This document shows positions 1 to 6,023 of a stretch of 6,036 nt of DNA, piece after piece (position 1 is the stretch's first letter; the number at the start of each line of letters is the position of its first letter). The DNA lies in the NCBI GenBank assembly GCA_040757115.1, contig JBFLYA010000223.1, forward strand, positions 1-6,036. Reading direction: 5' to 3'. A program made the translations under genes and the position numbers. Under the pieces are notes generated by a model, which was given only the letters and a program-made list of their open reading frames with translations, had not been told where the DNA came from and searched no databases. This stretch comes from a bacterium (GTDB lineage Bacteria; UBA9089; CG2-30-40-21; SBAY01).

Positions 1-1773
1 GAAGGGATGTATATTAATAACAATATTGGTCTTGGACATCGGAGGTTAAGCATTATTGATTTAGCCCAGGGACATCAACCTTTGTCTAATGAAGATAAGA
101 CTATCTGGGTTGTTTTTAATGGTGAGATATATAACTACCCAGAATTGCGTGATGAACTAATTAATAAAGGACATCTCTTTACAACTAACTCAGATACTGA
201 GGTAATCGTTCATCTTTACGAGGAAAAAGGGGATGAATTTGTTTGCTATTTAAGAGGGATGTTTAGTATTGGACTATGGGATGCAAAAGCAAAAAAGCTT
301 ATCCTCTGTCGAGATAGAGTGGGAAAGAAACCACTTCACTATTTTATTGATAAGGATAGAATCATATTTGGCTCTGAAATAAAGTCAATTTTACAAGACC
401 AAACTATAAAAAAGGTATTAAATTATGAAGCGGTAGATGATTTTCTTAGTTTTTTGTGTGTACCAGCTCCTAAAACCATTTTTAAAGGAATATCTAAACT
501 TTTACCTGCCCATATCTTAATTTGTACCTCTACTGGAATCTCCATTCGGGAATATTGGGATTTTAAGTTTGAAACTACCCCGGGATTAAACGAAGATGAA
601 TACAAGGAAAATTTAACTCATCTCTTGAAAGAATCTGTCCAATGTAGATTAATGAGTGAAGTGCCATTGGGGGCTTTTCTAAGTGGTGGGATTGACTCCA
701 GCTGTGTCGTGGGAATGATGTCGCAATTATCTGAAAAACCTGTGATAACATCTTCTATTGGTTTTGATGAAGCGGTATTTGATGAATTGAAATTTGCCCG
801 GCTGGTTGCCTCACATCTTAAAACAAATCATCATGAATATATCGTTAGACCTGATGCTTTAGAGGTATTATCTAAATTAGTCTATCATTTTGACGAACCT
901 TTTGCGGATTCTTCAGCAATCCCAACTTATTATGTCTCTAAAATGGCAAAAGAGGATGTTACCGTAGCTTTGAGTGGCGATGGGGGAGATGAGTTCTTTG
1001 CCGGCTACAACTCCTACCAATACAATATTTCTCAAGATAGAATTCGTCGCCTTATTCCAGAATTTATCAAGCGATATATTCTTCGGCCTTTTTTAAATCA
1101 CTATCCGAAATTTTTACGGGCAAAAAGATATTTAACCAGTATTTCCTCTTCATTTGAATCGACACTGATGATGAGCAAGTCTTTTTATGATGCTCAAATG
1201 AAACAACAGTTATATACGGATGAATTTAAGTCCCAACTAAGTGGTTATGACCCTTTTGTTGTCCTGGAACCTTATTTGAATCGCTCAAAGGGATGGGATA
1301 CACTCTCCAGAGCCCAATATATTGATGCTAAAACCTATCTTTCGGATGATATATTGGTTAAAGTTGATAGAATGAGTATGGCGGTATCTTTAGAAGTTCG
1401 CGCACCTTTGTTAGACCATAAATTAATTGAATTTGTTGCGACTATTCCTCCAGAACTACGATTAAAAAAAGGTGTATCTAAATATATCCTTAAAAAAAGC
1501 ATGGAGGAATTAGTTCCATTAGAAATATTAGAAAGAGGAAAGAAAGGATTTTCTGTCCCCCTTAATCTCTGGTTAAAAAAAGACCTGAAAAATATGGTTG
1601 AAGAAACCCTGCTTGTCCCAAAAGCCCTTCAGCGGGGATACTTTAAACCTGAATATATCCAATGGATGTGGCGTGAATATCAAAAAGGAACTAAAAACCT
1701 TGCTACCCAATTTTGGTGCCTGTTGATGTTTGAACTCTGGCATAGGGCATATATTGAGGGAGAACAGATATAA
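1..1773 (+). CDS. asnB: Asparagine synthetase (glutamine-hydrolysing) family amidotransferase, 5' end missing
   Basis: This family transfers ammonia from glutamine to an adenylated carboxylate, classically aspartate to asparagine, in the cytoplasm. The reading frame is open to the left edge. The visible part lacks the start and the catalytic Cys2 (usual MCGI) and RGPD segments, so about 40 N-terminal residues lie upstream and the full protein would be near 630 aa. Numbering from the Met at base 7, the glutaminase half shows GHRRLSIIDL (10-19), FNGEIYNY (37-44), SDTEVIVHLYEE, RGMF and DRVGKKPL. The synthetase half shows the PPi-loop SGGIDSS (226-232), SGDGGDE (323-329) and VDRMSMAVSLEVRAPLLDH near the C-terminus. 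All visible catalytic motifs are intact. It overlaps the following glycosyltransferase by one base. In glycan loci such paralogues often amidate sugars or act in exosortase-linked (XrtA/PEP-CTERM) exopolysaccharide synthesis, so free asparagine may not be the product. The family is certain and the substrate is not. The Met at base 7 is internal, not the start. Confidence 0.95.
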   Translation, partial: EGMYINNNIGLGHRRLSIIDLAQGHQPLSNEDKTIWVVFNGEIYNYPELRDELINKGHLFTTNSDTEVIVHLYEEKGDEFVCYLRGMFSIGLWDAKAKKLILCRDRVGKKPLHYFIDKDRIIFGSEIKSILQDQTIKKVLNYEAVDDFLSFLCVPAPKTIFKGISKLLPAHILICTSTGISIREYWDFKFETTPGLNEDEYKENLTHLLKESVQCRLMSEVPLGAFLSGGIDSSCVVGMMSQLSEKPVITSSIGFDEAVFDELKFARLVASHLKTNHHEYIVRPDALEVLSKLVYHFDEPFADSSAIPTYYVSKMAKEDVTVALSGDGGDEFFAGYNSYQYNISQDRIRRLIPEFIKRYILRPFLNHYPKFLRAKRYLTSISSSFESTLMMSKSFYDAQMKQQLYTDEFKSQLSGYDPFVVLEPYLNRSKGWDTLSRAQYIDAKTYLSDDILVKVDRMSMAVSLEVRAPLLDHKLIEFVATIPPELRLKKGVSKYILKKSMEELVPLEILERGKKGFSVPLNLWLKKDLKNMVEETLLVPKALQRGYFKPEYIQWMWREYQKGTKNLATQFWCLLMFELWHRAYIEGEQI

Positions 1774-2921
1774 TGAGAAAGATAAATGTTATGCATTTAG
1801 TTTATTCTTTAACCAGGGGTGGGATGGAAACAGGATTGGTTGCACGGGTGAATAAACATAATCAGGACTTATTTAACCCTGCTCTTTGCTCTTTTACCAC
1901 AGGAGGTGCTTTAAAGGAATTAGTAAAAGACGGCATCGAAATAGTAGAATTAAAAAAGAAAAAAGGGAATGATTGGACACTTCCTCTAAAATTGATGGGG
2001 TTATTTAAAAAGAAGAATATTCAGATTGTTTATACCCATAACTGGGGAACCTTGTGTGAAGGTGTCATTGGCGCTCGATTGGCTGGTGTCCCAATTGTTA
2101 TCCATCAAGAACACGGAACCGTCATTGATGTTGTTAAATCTAAAAAGATAAGATTTTGGGCTCAACGATTTATCTTTAATTTTGTGGACCAAATAACAAC
2201 TGTTTCAGAATCCTTACGGAAATTAATGATTGACTCTCTGGGAATAAATGAAAAAAAGATTATTACTATCTTAAATGGCGTGGATTTAGACAGATTTAAA
2301 AATAATATAAATAAAAATGAAGAGAGGAAAAAACTTGGCTTAAGCGTTGATGAACCTGTAATTGGAACAATAGGTAGATTCGTTCCGGTTAAAGACCATA
2401 AGACGCTTTTATTCAGTATGTTAGATATAAAAAATGAGGTTCCAGGTATAAAATTACTCCTGATTGGCGATGGCCCACTAAAAAATGAATTGGAGGCTCT
2501 TGTAAAAAAACTTGGATTAAGTGAAAATGTTTTAATGCCTGGCGAAAGAGGTGACATCCCGCAATTGTTAAAAACAATGGATGTGTTTATCCTTCCTTCT
2601 CTATTTGAGGCGATGTCACGAACTATATTAGAAGCATTTGCCTCAGAAATACCTGTTGTTACTACAAATGTTGGTGGAAATCCTGAGGTCATAACTCACA
2701 ACTTAAACGGTTTATTAGTTCCGCCACAAAATCCAAAGGCATTAGCCGGGGCAATAATTAGTCTTCTTAAAGACAAAAATAAGGCATTTCGATTTGGAGT
2801 GGCTGGAAAAAAATTAGTCGAAGAAAAATTCTCTCTCCAACGAATGGTCGAGGATGATGAAAAATTGTTTAAATATCACCTGAAAAGAGTAGGTCTCTTG
2901 AAATATGGGAACTCATCCTGA
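1773..2921 (+). CDS. GT4-family glycosyltransferase, resembling exosortase-associated sugar transferases
   Basis: This is a retaining GT-B glycosyltransferase of 382 aa that transfers a sugar from a nucleotide-sugar donor to a growing glycan or lipid-linked acceptor, probably at the inner face of the membrane. The N-terminal acceptor domain carries the Gly-Gly loop in LTRGGMETGLV (13-23), then THNWGTL (88-94) and QEHGT (112-116). The donor domain begins near NGVDLDRF (168-175), with GRFVPVKDH (201-209), LLIGDGPL (229-236) and the EX7E pair E279/E287 in LFEAMSRTILEAF. The GGMETGLV, EHG and NGVD signatures resemble the PEP-CTERM/EpsH1-associated sugar transferase family (TIGR03088) from memory; no profile search was run. 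The ATG at 1773 is supported by GAGGGAG at 1756-1762 and by the TAATG overlap with the upstream amidotransferase, indicating translational coupling. There is no signal peptide or clear membrane span. The donor and acceptor cannot be told from sequence. Confidence 0.92.
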   Translation: MRKINVMHLVYSLTRGGMETGLVARVNKHNQDLFNPALCSFTTGGALKELVKDGIEIVELKKKKGNDWTLPLKLMGLFKKKNIQIVYTHNWGTLCEGVIGARLAGVPIVIHQEHGTVIDVVKSKKIRFWAQRFIFNFVDQITTVSESLRKLMIDSLGINEKKIITILNGVDLDRFKNNINKNEERKKLGLSVDEPVIGTIGRFVPVKDHKTLLFSMLDIKNEVPGIKLLLIGDGPLKNELEALVKKLGLSENVLMPGERGDIPQLLKTMDVFILPSLFEAMSRTILEAFASEIPVVTTNVGGNPEVITHNLNGLLVPPQNPKALAGAIISLLKDKNKAFRFGVAGKKLVEEKFSLQRMVEDDEKLFKYHLKRVGLLKYGNSS

Positions 2922-2965
2922 TGGCACTGACTTGAGCACTATAGCCATCTATTTTGTTGTAGTAT
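2920..2965 (+). terminator. Weak possible terminator hairpin after the glycosyltransferase
   Basis: GATGGC (2920-2925) is complementary to GCCATC (2944-2949) across an 18-nt loop, and a T-rich stretch follows. The stem overlaps the glycosyltransferase stop codon. The stem is short and the loop long, so this is weak. The downstream half (ATAGCCAT, 2941-2948) can instead pair perfectly with ATGGCTAT at 3017-3024, inside the next element. The rest of 2950-2983 is featureless AT-rich sequence. Confidence 0.22.
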
Positions 2966-2983
2966 TTTTAACCACAAAGATGA

Positions 2984-3204
2984 TATAGCACTTATTAATC
3001 GAAATTTGACCCAGATATGGCTATGAAATTCCAAATCACAAATTCCAAAATACAAATAAATTCCAATGACCAAAATTCAAAACATTGCCCCCATAGTTTG
3101 GTATTTATTACTTGAAATTTGGTGCTTATTTGAGATTTGGTGCTTGGGATTTGGGATTTTTTACTTATCCACCCTGAGTAAAATTTTGACTAATAACTGC
3201 TATA
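2984..3204. repeat. 221-bp symmetrical element with 27-nt terminal inverted repeats and CAAA heptad arms
   Basis: The first 27 nt (2984-3010, TATAGCACTTATTA...) and the reverse complement of the last 27 nt (3178-3204) match at 23 of 27 positions without gaps. The interior continues the symmetry: 3031-3065 against 3120-3154 matches 25 of 35 without gaps, and CCAAAATTCAAA (3070-3081) faces CTTGAAATTTGG (3111-3122). The left arm has CAAA-type words starting at 3032, 3039, 3046, 3053, 3064, 3071 and 3078. The right arm mirrors this on the other strand, ending at 3153, 3146, 3139, 3132, 3121, 3114 and 3100. The spacings are 7 nt with one 11-nt gap at the same place in both arms. It encodes no protein and I saw no clear target-site duplication. 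It may be a miniature inverted-repeat element or a dispersed palindromic repeat. Confidence 0.8.
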
Positions 3205-3221
3205 GGATTTATAAATTATAG

Positions 3222-3250
3222 TTGACAATAATTTTAAATTATGATAAACT
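3222..3250 (+). promoter_or_regulatory. Sigma-70-type promoter for the ATPase-deacetylase unit, near-leaderless
   Basis: A perfect -35 box TTGACA (3222-3227) is followed by a 17-nt spacer and TAAACT (3245-3250), a 4/6 match to TATAAT. Transcription would start about 7 nt later, at or just before the ATG at 3258, so the mRNA would have little or no leader. This fits the absence of a Shine-Dalgarno sequence upstream of that ATG. A second candidate -10, TATGAT (3240-3245), is only 12 nt from the TTGACA and lacks a -35 of its own. The promoter begins 17 bp beyond the symmetrical element. Confidence 0.55.
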
Positions 3251-3257
3251 AAACATT

Positions 3258-4547
3258 ATGAAAATAAATGTTTCGCAAATCATAAAGGTAATAGAATTCT
3301 GGCAGAATACCTCAAGAGGAGATAAACTTTATCCCAGGGCTATCGTTGAAGCAATAGACATTAAGACCAGCGAGATTGTAGATATTATTGGACCAAGACG
3401 AAGTGGTAAATCCTCTGTTCTAAAACTATTGATAAAACATTTAAACCTTAAGGATAATTCTTTATATATAAATTTTGAGGACCCCTATTTTATCGAGCAC
3501 GACCACCCATCAATTATTGAAGAGATAATATCAGTTTATAAAGAATATTTTAATCCAGGTCTTTGCTACCTTTTCTTTGATGAGATACAGGTAATAAGCC
3601 AATGGGAGCGAACTATCCGAAAATTGCGTGATTCATCCCAATTTAAGATATTCATAACTGGTTCGTCATCAAAACTTCTCAGTAGTGAGATAGCATCTTT
3701 GCTAACCGGAAGGCATTTGTCTTATCAACTTCTGCCCCTCTCATTTGGTGAATACCTTCAATTCAAAGGGGTAGAGATTCTTAATAAAAAGGACATCATA
3801 TTAAAAGAAAAACTTTTACTTAAACTCTTTTCAGAATATCTATCGAAAGGTGGTTTCCCTGAGGTTGTTTTAACCGACAATTTAGAACTTCCCGGGCAAT
3901 ATTTCCGGGATATTATCCAGAAGGATATTGTTATGAGGTATGAGGTGCGTGAAAAAGGCATTCTTGAAAAGATGGCTATTTATCTTATAAGCAATGCCAC
4001 AAAAACTACCTCTATTGAATCGCTTAAAAAGACCTTCAATATTTCCTATAAACTGGCATCTACCTATTTAGATTATTTGAAGGAGGTATTTTTGCTTTTT
4101 GAGATTCCACAGTTTTCCTATTCCTTAAAAAAACAGCAAAAGGGGTTTAAAAAGATATATGCTGTTGATTGTGGACTTGCCAATGCTGTCTCTTTTAGAT
4201 TTTCAGAGGATAAAGGCAGAATGCTTGAAAATTGCGTTTTCTTACACCTTTTGCAAATGGGGCAGGAACTCTACTATTATAAGACAGGGAATAATTTAGA
4301 GATTGACTTCCTGGTTAAGGATTTTAATGATAGAAAAATACCTATTCAGGTAACCTGGGAATTTGAGAGTAAAAAAACAAAAGGTCGTGAATTATCCAGT
4401 CTTATTTCTACCATGGATGAACTAAAACTGACAGAGGGAATAATTCTTACCTACGATGATGAAGATAGTATTTCGATTGATAATAAATTTATCAATATAA
4501 AACCGGTATATAAGTGGTTACTGGAAAGGGAAGGTAGAAATGATTAA
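3258..4547 (+). CDS. AAA_14/DUF4143 family ATPase
   Basis: This is a P-loop ATPase of 429 aa counted from the ATG at 3258. An in-frame TTG at 3222 would add 12 residues, but it lies in the predicted -35 box, so I reject it. The N-terminal AAA_14 domain has Walker A GPRRSGKSS (45-53), Walker B LFFDE (105-109), a sensor-like FITGSSS (132-138) and GRHLSYQLLPLSFGEYL from about 151. GGFPEVV (198-204) marks the join to the C-terminal DUF4143 domain, which has a central winged-helix-like part. The end resembles a PD-(D/E)XK fold: E324, EIDFLV (348-353) and IQVTW (363-367). The lysine usual in an active nuclease core is replaced by threonine, so nuclease activity is doubtful. The family is widespread in bacteria and archaea, often in many copies per genome, and its function is poorly defined. 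The gene has its own promoter, no evident ribosome binding site, and overlaps the deacetylase by 8 bases. A role in glycan synthesis is unlikely from the family. Confidence 0.93.
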   Translation: MKINVSQIIKVIEFWQNTSRGDKLYPRAIVEAIDIKTSEIVDIIGPRRSGKSSVLKLLIKHLNLKDNSLYINFEDPYFIEHDHPSIIEEIISVYKEYFNPGLCYLFFDEIQVISQWERTIRKLRDSSQFKIFITGSSSKLLSSEIASLLTGRHLSYQLLPLSFGEYLQFKGVEILNKKDIILKEKLLLKLFSEYLSKGGFPEVVLTDNLELPGQYFRDIIQKDIVMRYEVREKGILEKMAIYLISNATKTTSIESLKKTFNISYKLASTYLDYLKEVFLLFEIPQFSYSLKKQQKGFKKIYAVDCGLANAVSFRFSEDKGRMLENCVFLHLLQMGQELYYYKTGNNLEIDFLVKDFNDRKIPIQVTWEFESKKTKGRELSSLISTMDELKLTEGIILTYDDEDSISIDNKFINIKPVYKWLLEREGRND

Positions 4548-5571
4548 ATCTCTTATAAAAAGTATTTTGTATTATAGCGGCATAACACAACTCCTTCACG
4601 ATTTTATCGCCTCAAAGACAAGATTAGCGGTGATATTGAGGTATCATTCCGTCGCAGATGAAGACTTCGTTTATGCCACCCCGAAAATAACCGTTTCGAC
4701 AAGAGATTTTGAAAAACAAATAAAATATCTCTCTAAAAAATATAATATTATTTCTCTTGAAGATATTGCTGTCCACATTAAGGAAGGCAAAGAGTTACCC
4801 AGGAATTCATTAGCCATTACCTTTGATGATGGGTATAAAGATAATTATCTAAATGCCTATCCTATTTTAAAAAAATATGGTGCGACCGCGACATTTTTCC
4901 TTGCCGCAGGATGTATCGATGGGAAAGATATACTCTGGACACATCGAATCATCCATCTGGTCAAGGAGATAAAAAAGAAAGAAATCTCCCTTGAAAACCA
5001 TCTCCTTAAATTTGAAACAGTTAAGGATAAATTAGTGTCGATAAATATCCTTAATTCGATAATTCTGCATCTTGACCAATCTAAAAGGGAAGAATTTATC
5101 ACGGATTTAACCAGGAAATTTGAAGTAGGGATAAACAGAGAGGAACTTAGTCGTAAATATATGTTGTCCTGGGATGAGGTTAAGAAGATGGAGGGTATGT
5201 CCTTTGGTGGTCATACAGTTACCCATTGTAATCTGCCACATTGCTCTTATGAATATGCCAGGGAAGAAATTGAAGGTTCAAAGAAAATCCTGGAAGAAAA
5301 AATAGGCAAGCCGATAAATTTATTCTCTTATCCGAATGGCACAATTGAGGTTCATTTTAATGAGGAGAATAAAAAACTGGTTAAAGAGGCTGGTTTTATC
5401 TGCGCCGTAACTTCTCTTGATGGGCTGGCTGACAATAAAAGCGACCTCTATGAGTTAAGAAGAAAAGGGATTGGGAAAGAGACTAAATTGTATTGTCTGG
5501 CGACAGAGATTGTAGTAAATACTGTGTTATATTCTCATAGGGTTCTGCAAAATAGGATTTGGGGAAGATAA
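4540..5571 (+). CDS. Polysaccharide deacetylase (CE4/NodB homology domain)
   Basis: This 343-aa carbohydrate esterase family 4 protein would remove N- or O-acetyl groups from a glycan with a divalent metal. RYHSV (34-38) is the first strand. TFDDGY (94-99) holds the catalytic-base and metal-binding aspartates D96 and D97. HTVTH (225-229) supplies metal ligands H225 and H229. FSYPNG (262-267) is the third motif, with the classical arginine replaced, as is common in this subgroup. About 80 residues between TFDDGY/TATFFLA and LSWDEV (209-214), rich in Lys, Glu and Leu, form an insertion that lengthens the domain. I see no signal peptide or lipobox, so it probably acts in the cytoplasm on a precursor, or exits by another route. 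The ATG at 4540 overlaps the ATPase stop by 8 bases and has GGGAAGG at 4528-4534 as ribosome binding site. It has no promoter of its own. It fits the upstream glycan genes in function. The exact substrate is unknown. Confidence 0.93.
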   Translation: MIKSLIKSILYYSGITQLLHDFIASKTRLAVILRYHSVADEDFVYATPKITVSTRDFEKQIKYLSKKYNIISLEDIAVHIKEGKELPRNSLAITFDDGYKDNYLNAYPILKKYGATATFFLAAGCIDGKDILWTHRIIHLVKEIKKKEISLENHLLKFETVKDKLVSINILNSIILHLDQSKREEFITDLTRKFEVGINREELSRKYMLSWDEVKKMEGMSFGGHTVTHCNLPHCSYEYAREEIEGSKKILEEKIGKPINLFSYPNGTIEVHFNEENKKLVKEAGFICAVTSLDGLADNKSDLYELRRKGIGKETKLYCLATEIVVNTVLYSHRVLQNRIWGR

Positions 5572-5600
5572 ATGAGAGTTAGACCTGAAATTAGAGATAA

Positions 5601-5653
5601 AAATTCAAATATCAAATATCAAAATGCAAAATTACAAATCAAATTTCAAAAAG
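5601..5653 (+). repeat. CAAA heptad array downstream of the deacetylase
   Basis: CAAA words begin at 5606, 5613, 5620, 5627, 5635, 5640 and 5647, so spacings are 7, 7, 7, 8, 5 and 7 nt. The first two units are identical (TCAAATA). The word and the 7-nt period match the left arm of the element at 2984-3204, although flanking letters differ and here only one arm is present. A 29-codon open frame crosses it but is probably spurious. Confidence 0.65.
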
Positions 5654-5671
5654 GACTTTAAGAAAAGACGG

Positions 5672-5698
5672 TATAGCGGTTATTAACTGGAAGTTTAC
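5672..5698 (+). repeat. Third, degenerate copy of the 27-nt end repeat
   Basis: TATAGCGGTTATTA...GTTTAC matches each of the two ends of the element at 2984-3204 at 20 of 27 positions without gaps, with TATAGC and TTATTA conserved. It points away from the copy at 3178-3204, so the ATPase-deacetylase pair is bracketed by inverted copies. A GGATAA word shortly after the repeat is also found after the inverted copy at 3178-3204. No inward partner is visible on this side, so it may be the remnant of another element. Confidence 0.55.
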
Positions 5699-5733
5699 AT
5701 AGGATAATACCCATAAATAAGGCAGGAGAATAA

Positions 5734-5813
5734 TCGTTCCGTTAGGAACATAATATCGGTAGGAATAGATAGACAAATCAATCAGTTCCGTAGGAACGAT
5801 ATATTGGTAGAAA
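5734..5813 (+). repeat. Two tandem copies of a GTTCC-GGAAC hairpin repeat
   Basis: Copy A has GTTCC (5736-5740), GTTA, GGAAC (5745-5749), then ATAATATCGGTAGGAA. Copy B has GTTCC (5785-5789), GTA, GGAAC (5793-5797), then GATATATTGGTAGAAA. The copies start 49 bp apart and share the hairpin and the ATAT-GGTAG-AA tail. Short palindromes with such a conserved tail resemble dispersed REP-like elements of environmental bacteria. A related CCCGTAA word at 5845-5851 may be a third, decayed copy. Confidence 0.6.
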
Positions 5814-5873
5814 ATTTATGGAAAGCCATTTACCCATATATTGTCCCGTAAGCGTTCAGGTGGTGTAACAAAA

Positions 5874-5904
5874 GGAGATGTGGAGATTAAGGAGATAGGG
5901 AGAT
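5874..5904 (+). repeat. Four GGAGAT words in a purine-rich run
   Basis: GGAGAT occurs at 5874, 5882, 5891 and 5899, spaced 8, 9 and 8 bp. The words look like Shine-Dalgarno sequences, but no open frame follows. The last one is complementary to ATCTCC at 6018-6023 and forms the outer edge of the next element. Confidence 0.5.
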
Positions 5905-6023
5905 ATTATTAAAAAAATTGAAATTAATAGAAACTAATAGAAATTTATGGAAATTTGTTGTTTTCCACAATCAATTTCTACCTATTTCTATAAATTTCAA
6001 TCTATTTCTATTATCTTATCTCC
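5899..6023. repeat. Mirror-symmetric array of 10-bp GAAA units (imperfect inverted repeat)
   Basis: The left arm has GAAA starting at 5920, 5930, 5940 and 5950. The right arm has TTTC ending at 5978, 5988, 5998 and 6008. The period is exactly 10 bp on both sides and the words mirror perfectly about base 5964. Aligned without gaps, 5918-5961 and the reverse complement of 5967-6010 match at 32 of 44 positions. The innermost TTGT/ACAA closes on a TTTCC loop (5962-5966), and GGAGAT/ATCTCC caps the outside. The 10-bp phasing of A-rich words predicts curved DNA. Confidence 0.75.

Noticed and set aside
1-1773. Complete asparagine synthetase starting at base 7
   Set aside because: The frame is open to the window edge and the catalytic Cys2 and RGPD segments of the glutaminase domain are absent, so the true start lies upstream.
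2162-2692. A 176-codon minus-strand open frame inside the glycosyltransferase
   Set aside because: It is antisense to a well-supported GT4 gene, has Ser/Phe/Ile-rich low-complexity composition and shows no motif. The other minus-strand frames in the genes are rejected on the same grounds.
3222-3257. TTG start adding 12 residues to the ATPase
   Set aside because: The TTG is part of a perfect -35 box, no ribosome binding site precedes it, and the extra residues are not family-like. The ATG at 3258 is preferred.
5572-5661. A 29-codon open frame starting with ATG directly after the deacetylase stop
   Set aside because: It consists mostly of the CAAA heptad array; the Asn/Lys/Gln-rich product follows from the repeat. 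It has no recognisable domain, and the only Shine-Dalgarno-like sequence lies in the end of the deacetylase gene.
5734-5800. Possible CRISPR array
   Set aside because: Only two clear copies of a short hairpin with divergent flanks; repeat length and spacer regularity do not fit, and no cas gene is visible.
5874-5904. GGAGAT words as ribosome binding sites
   Set aside because: No start codon with a meaningful open frame follows within the window; they are better seen as a purine repeat bordering the inverted array.
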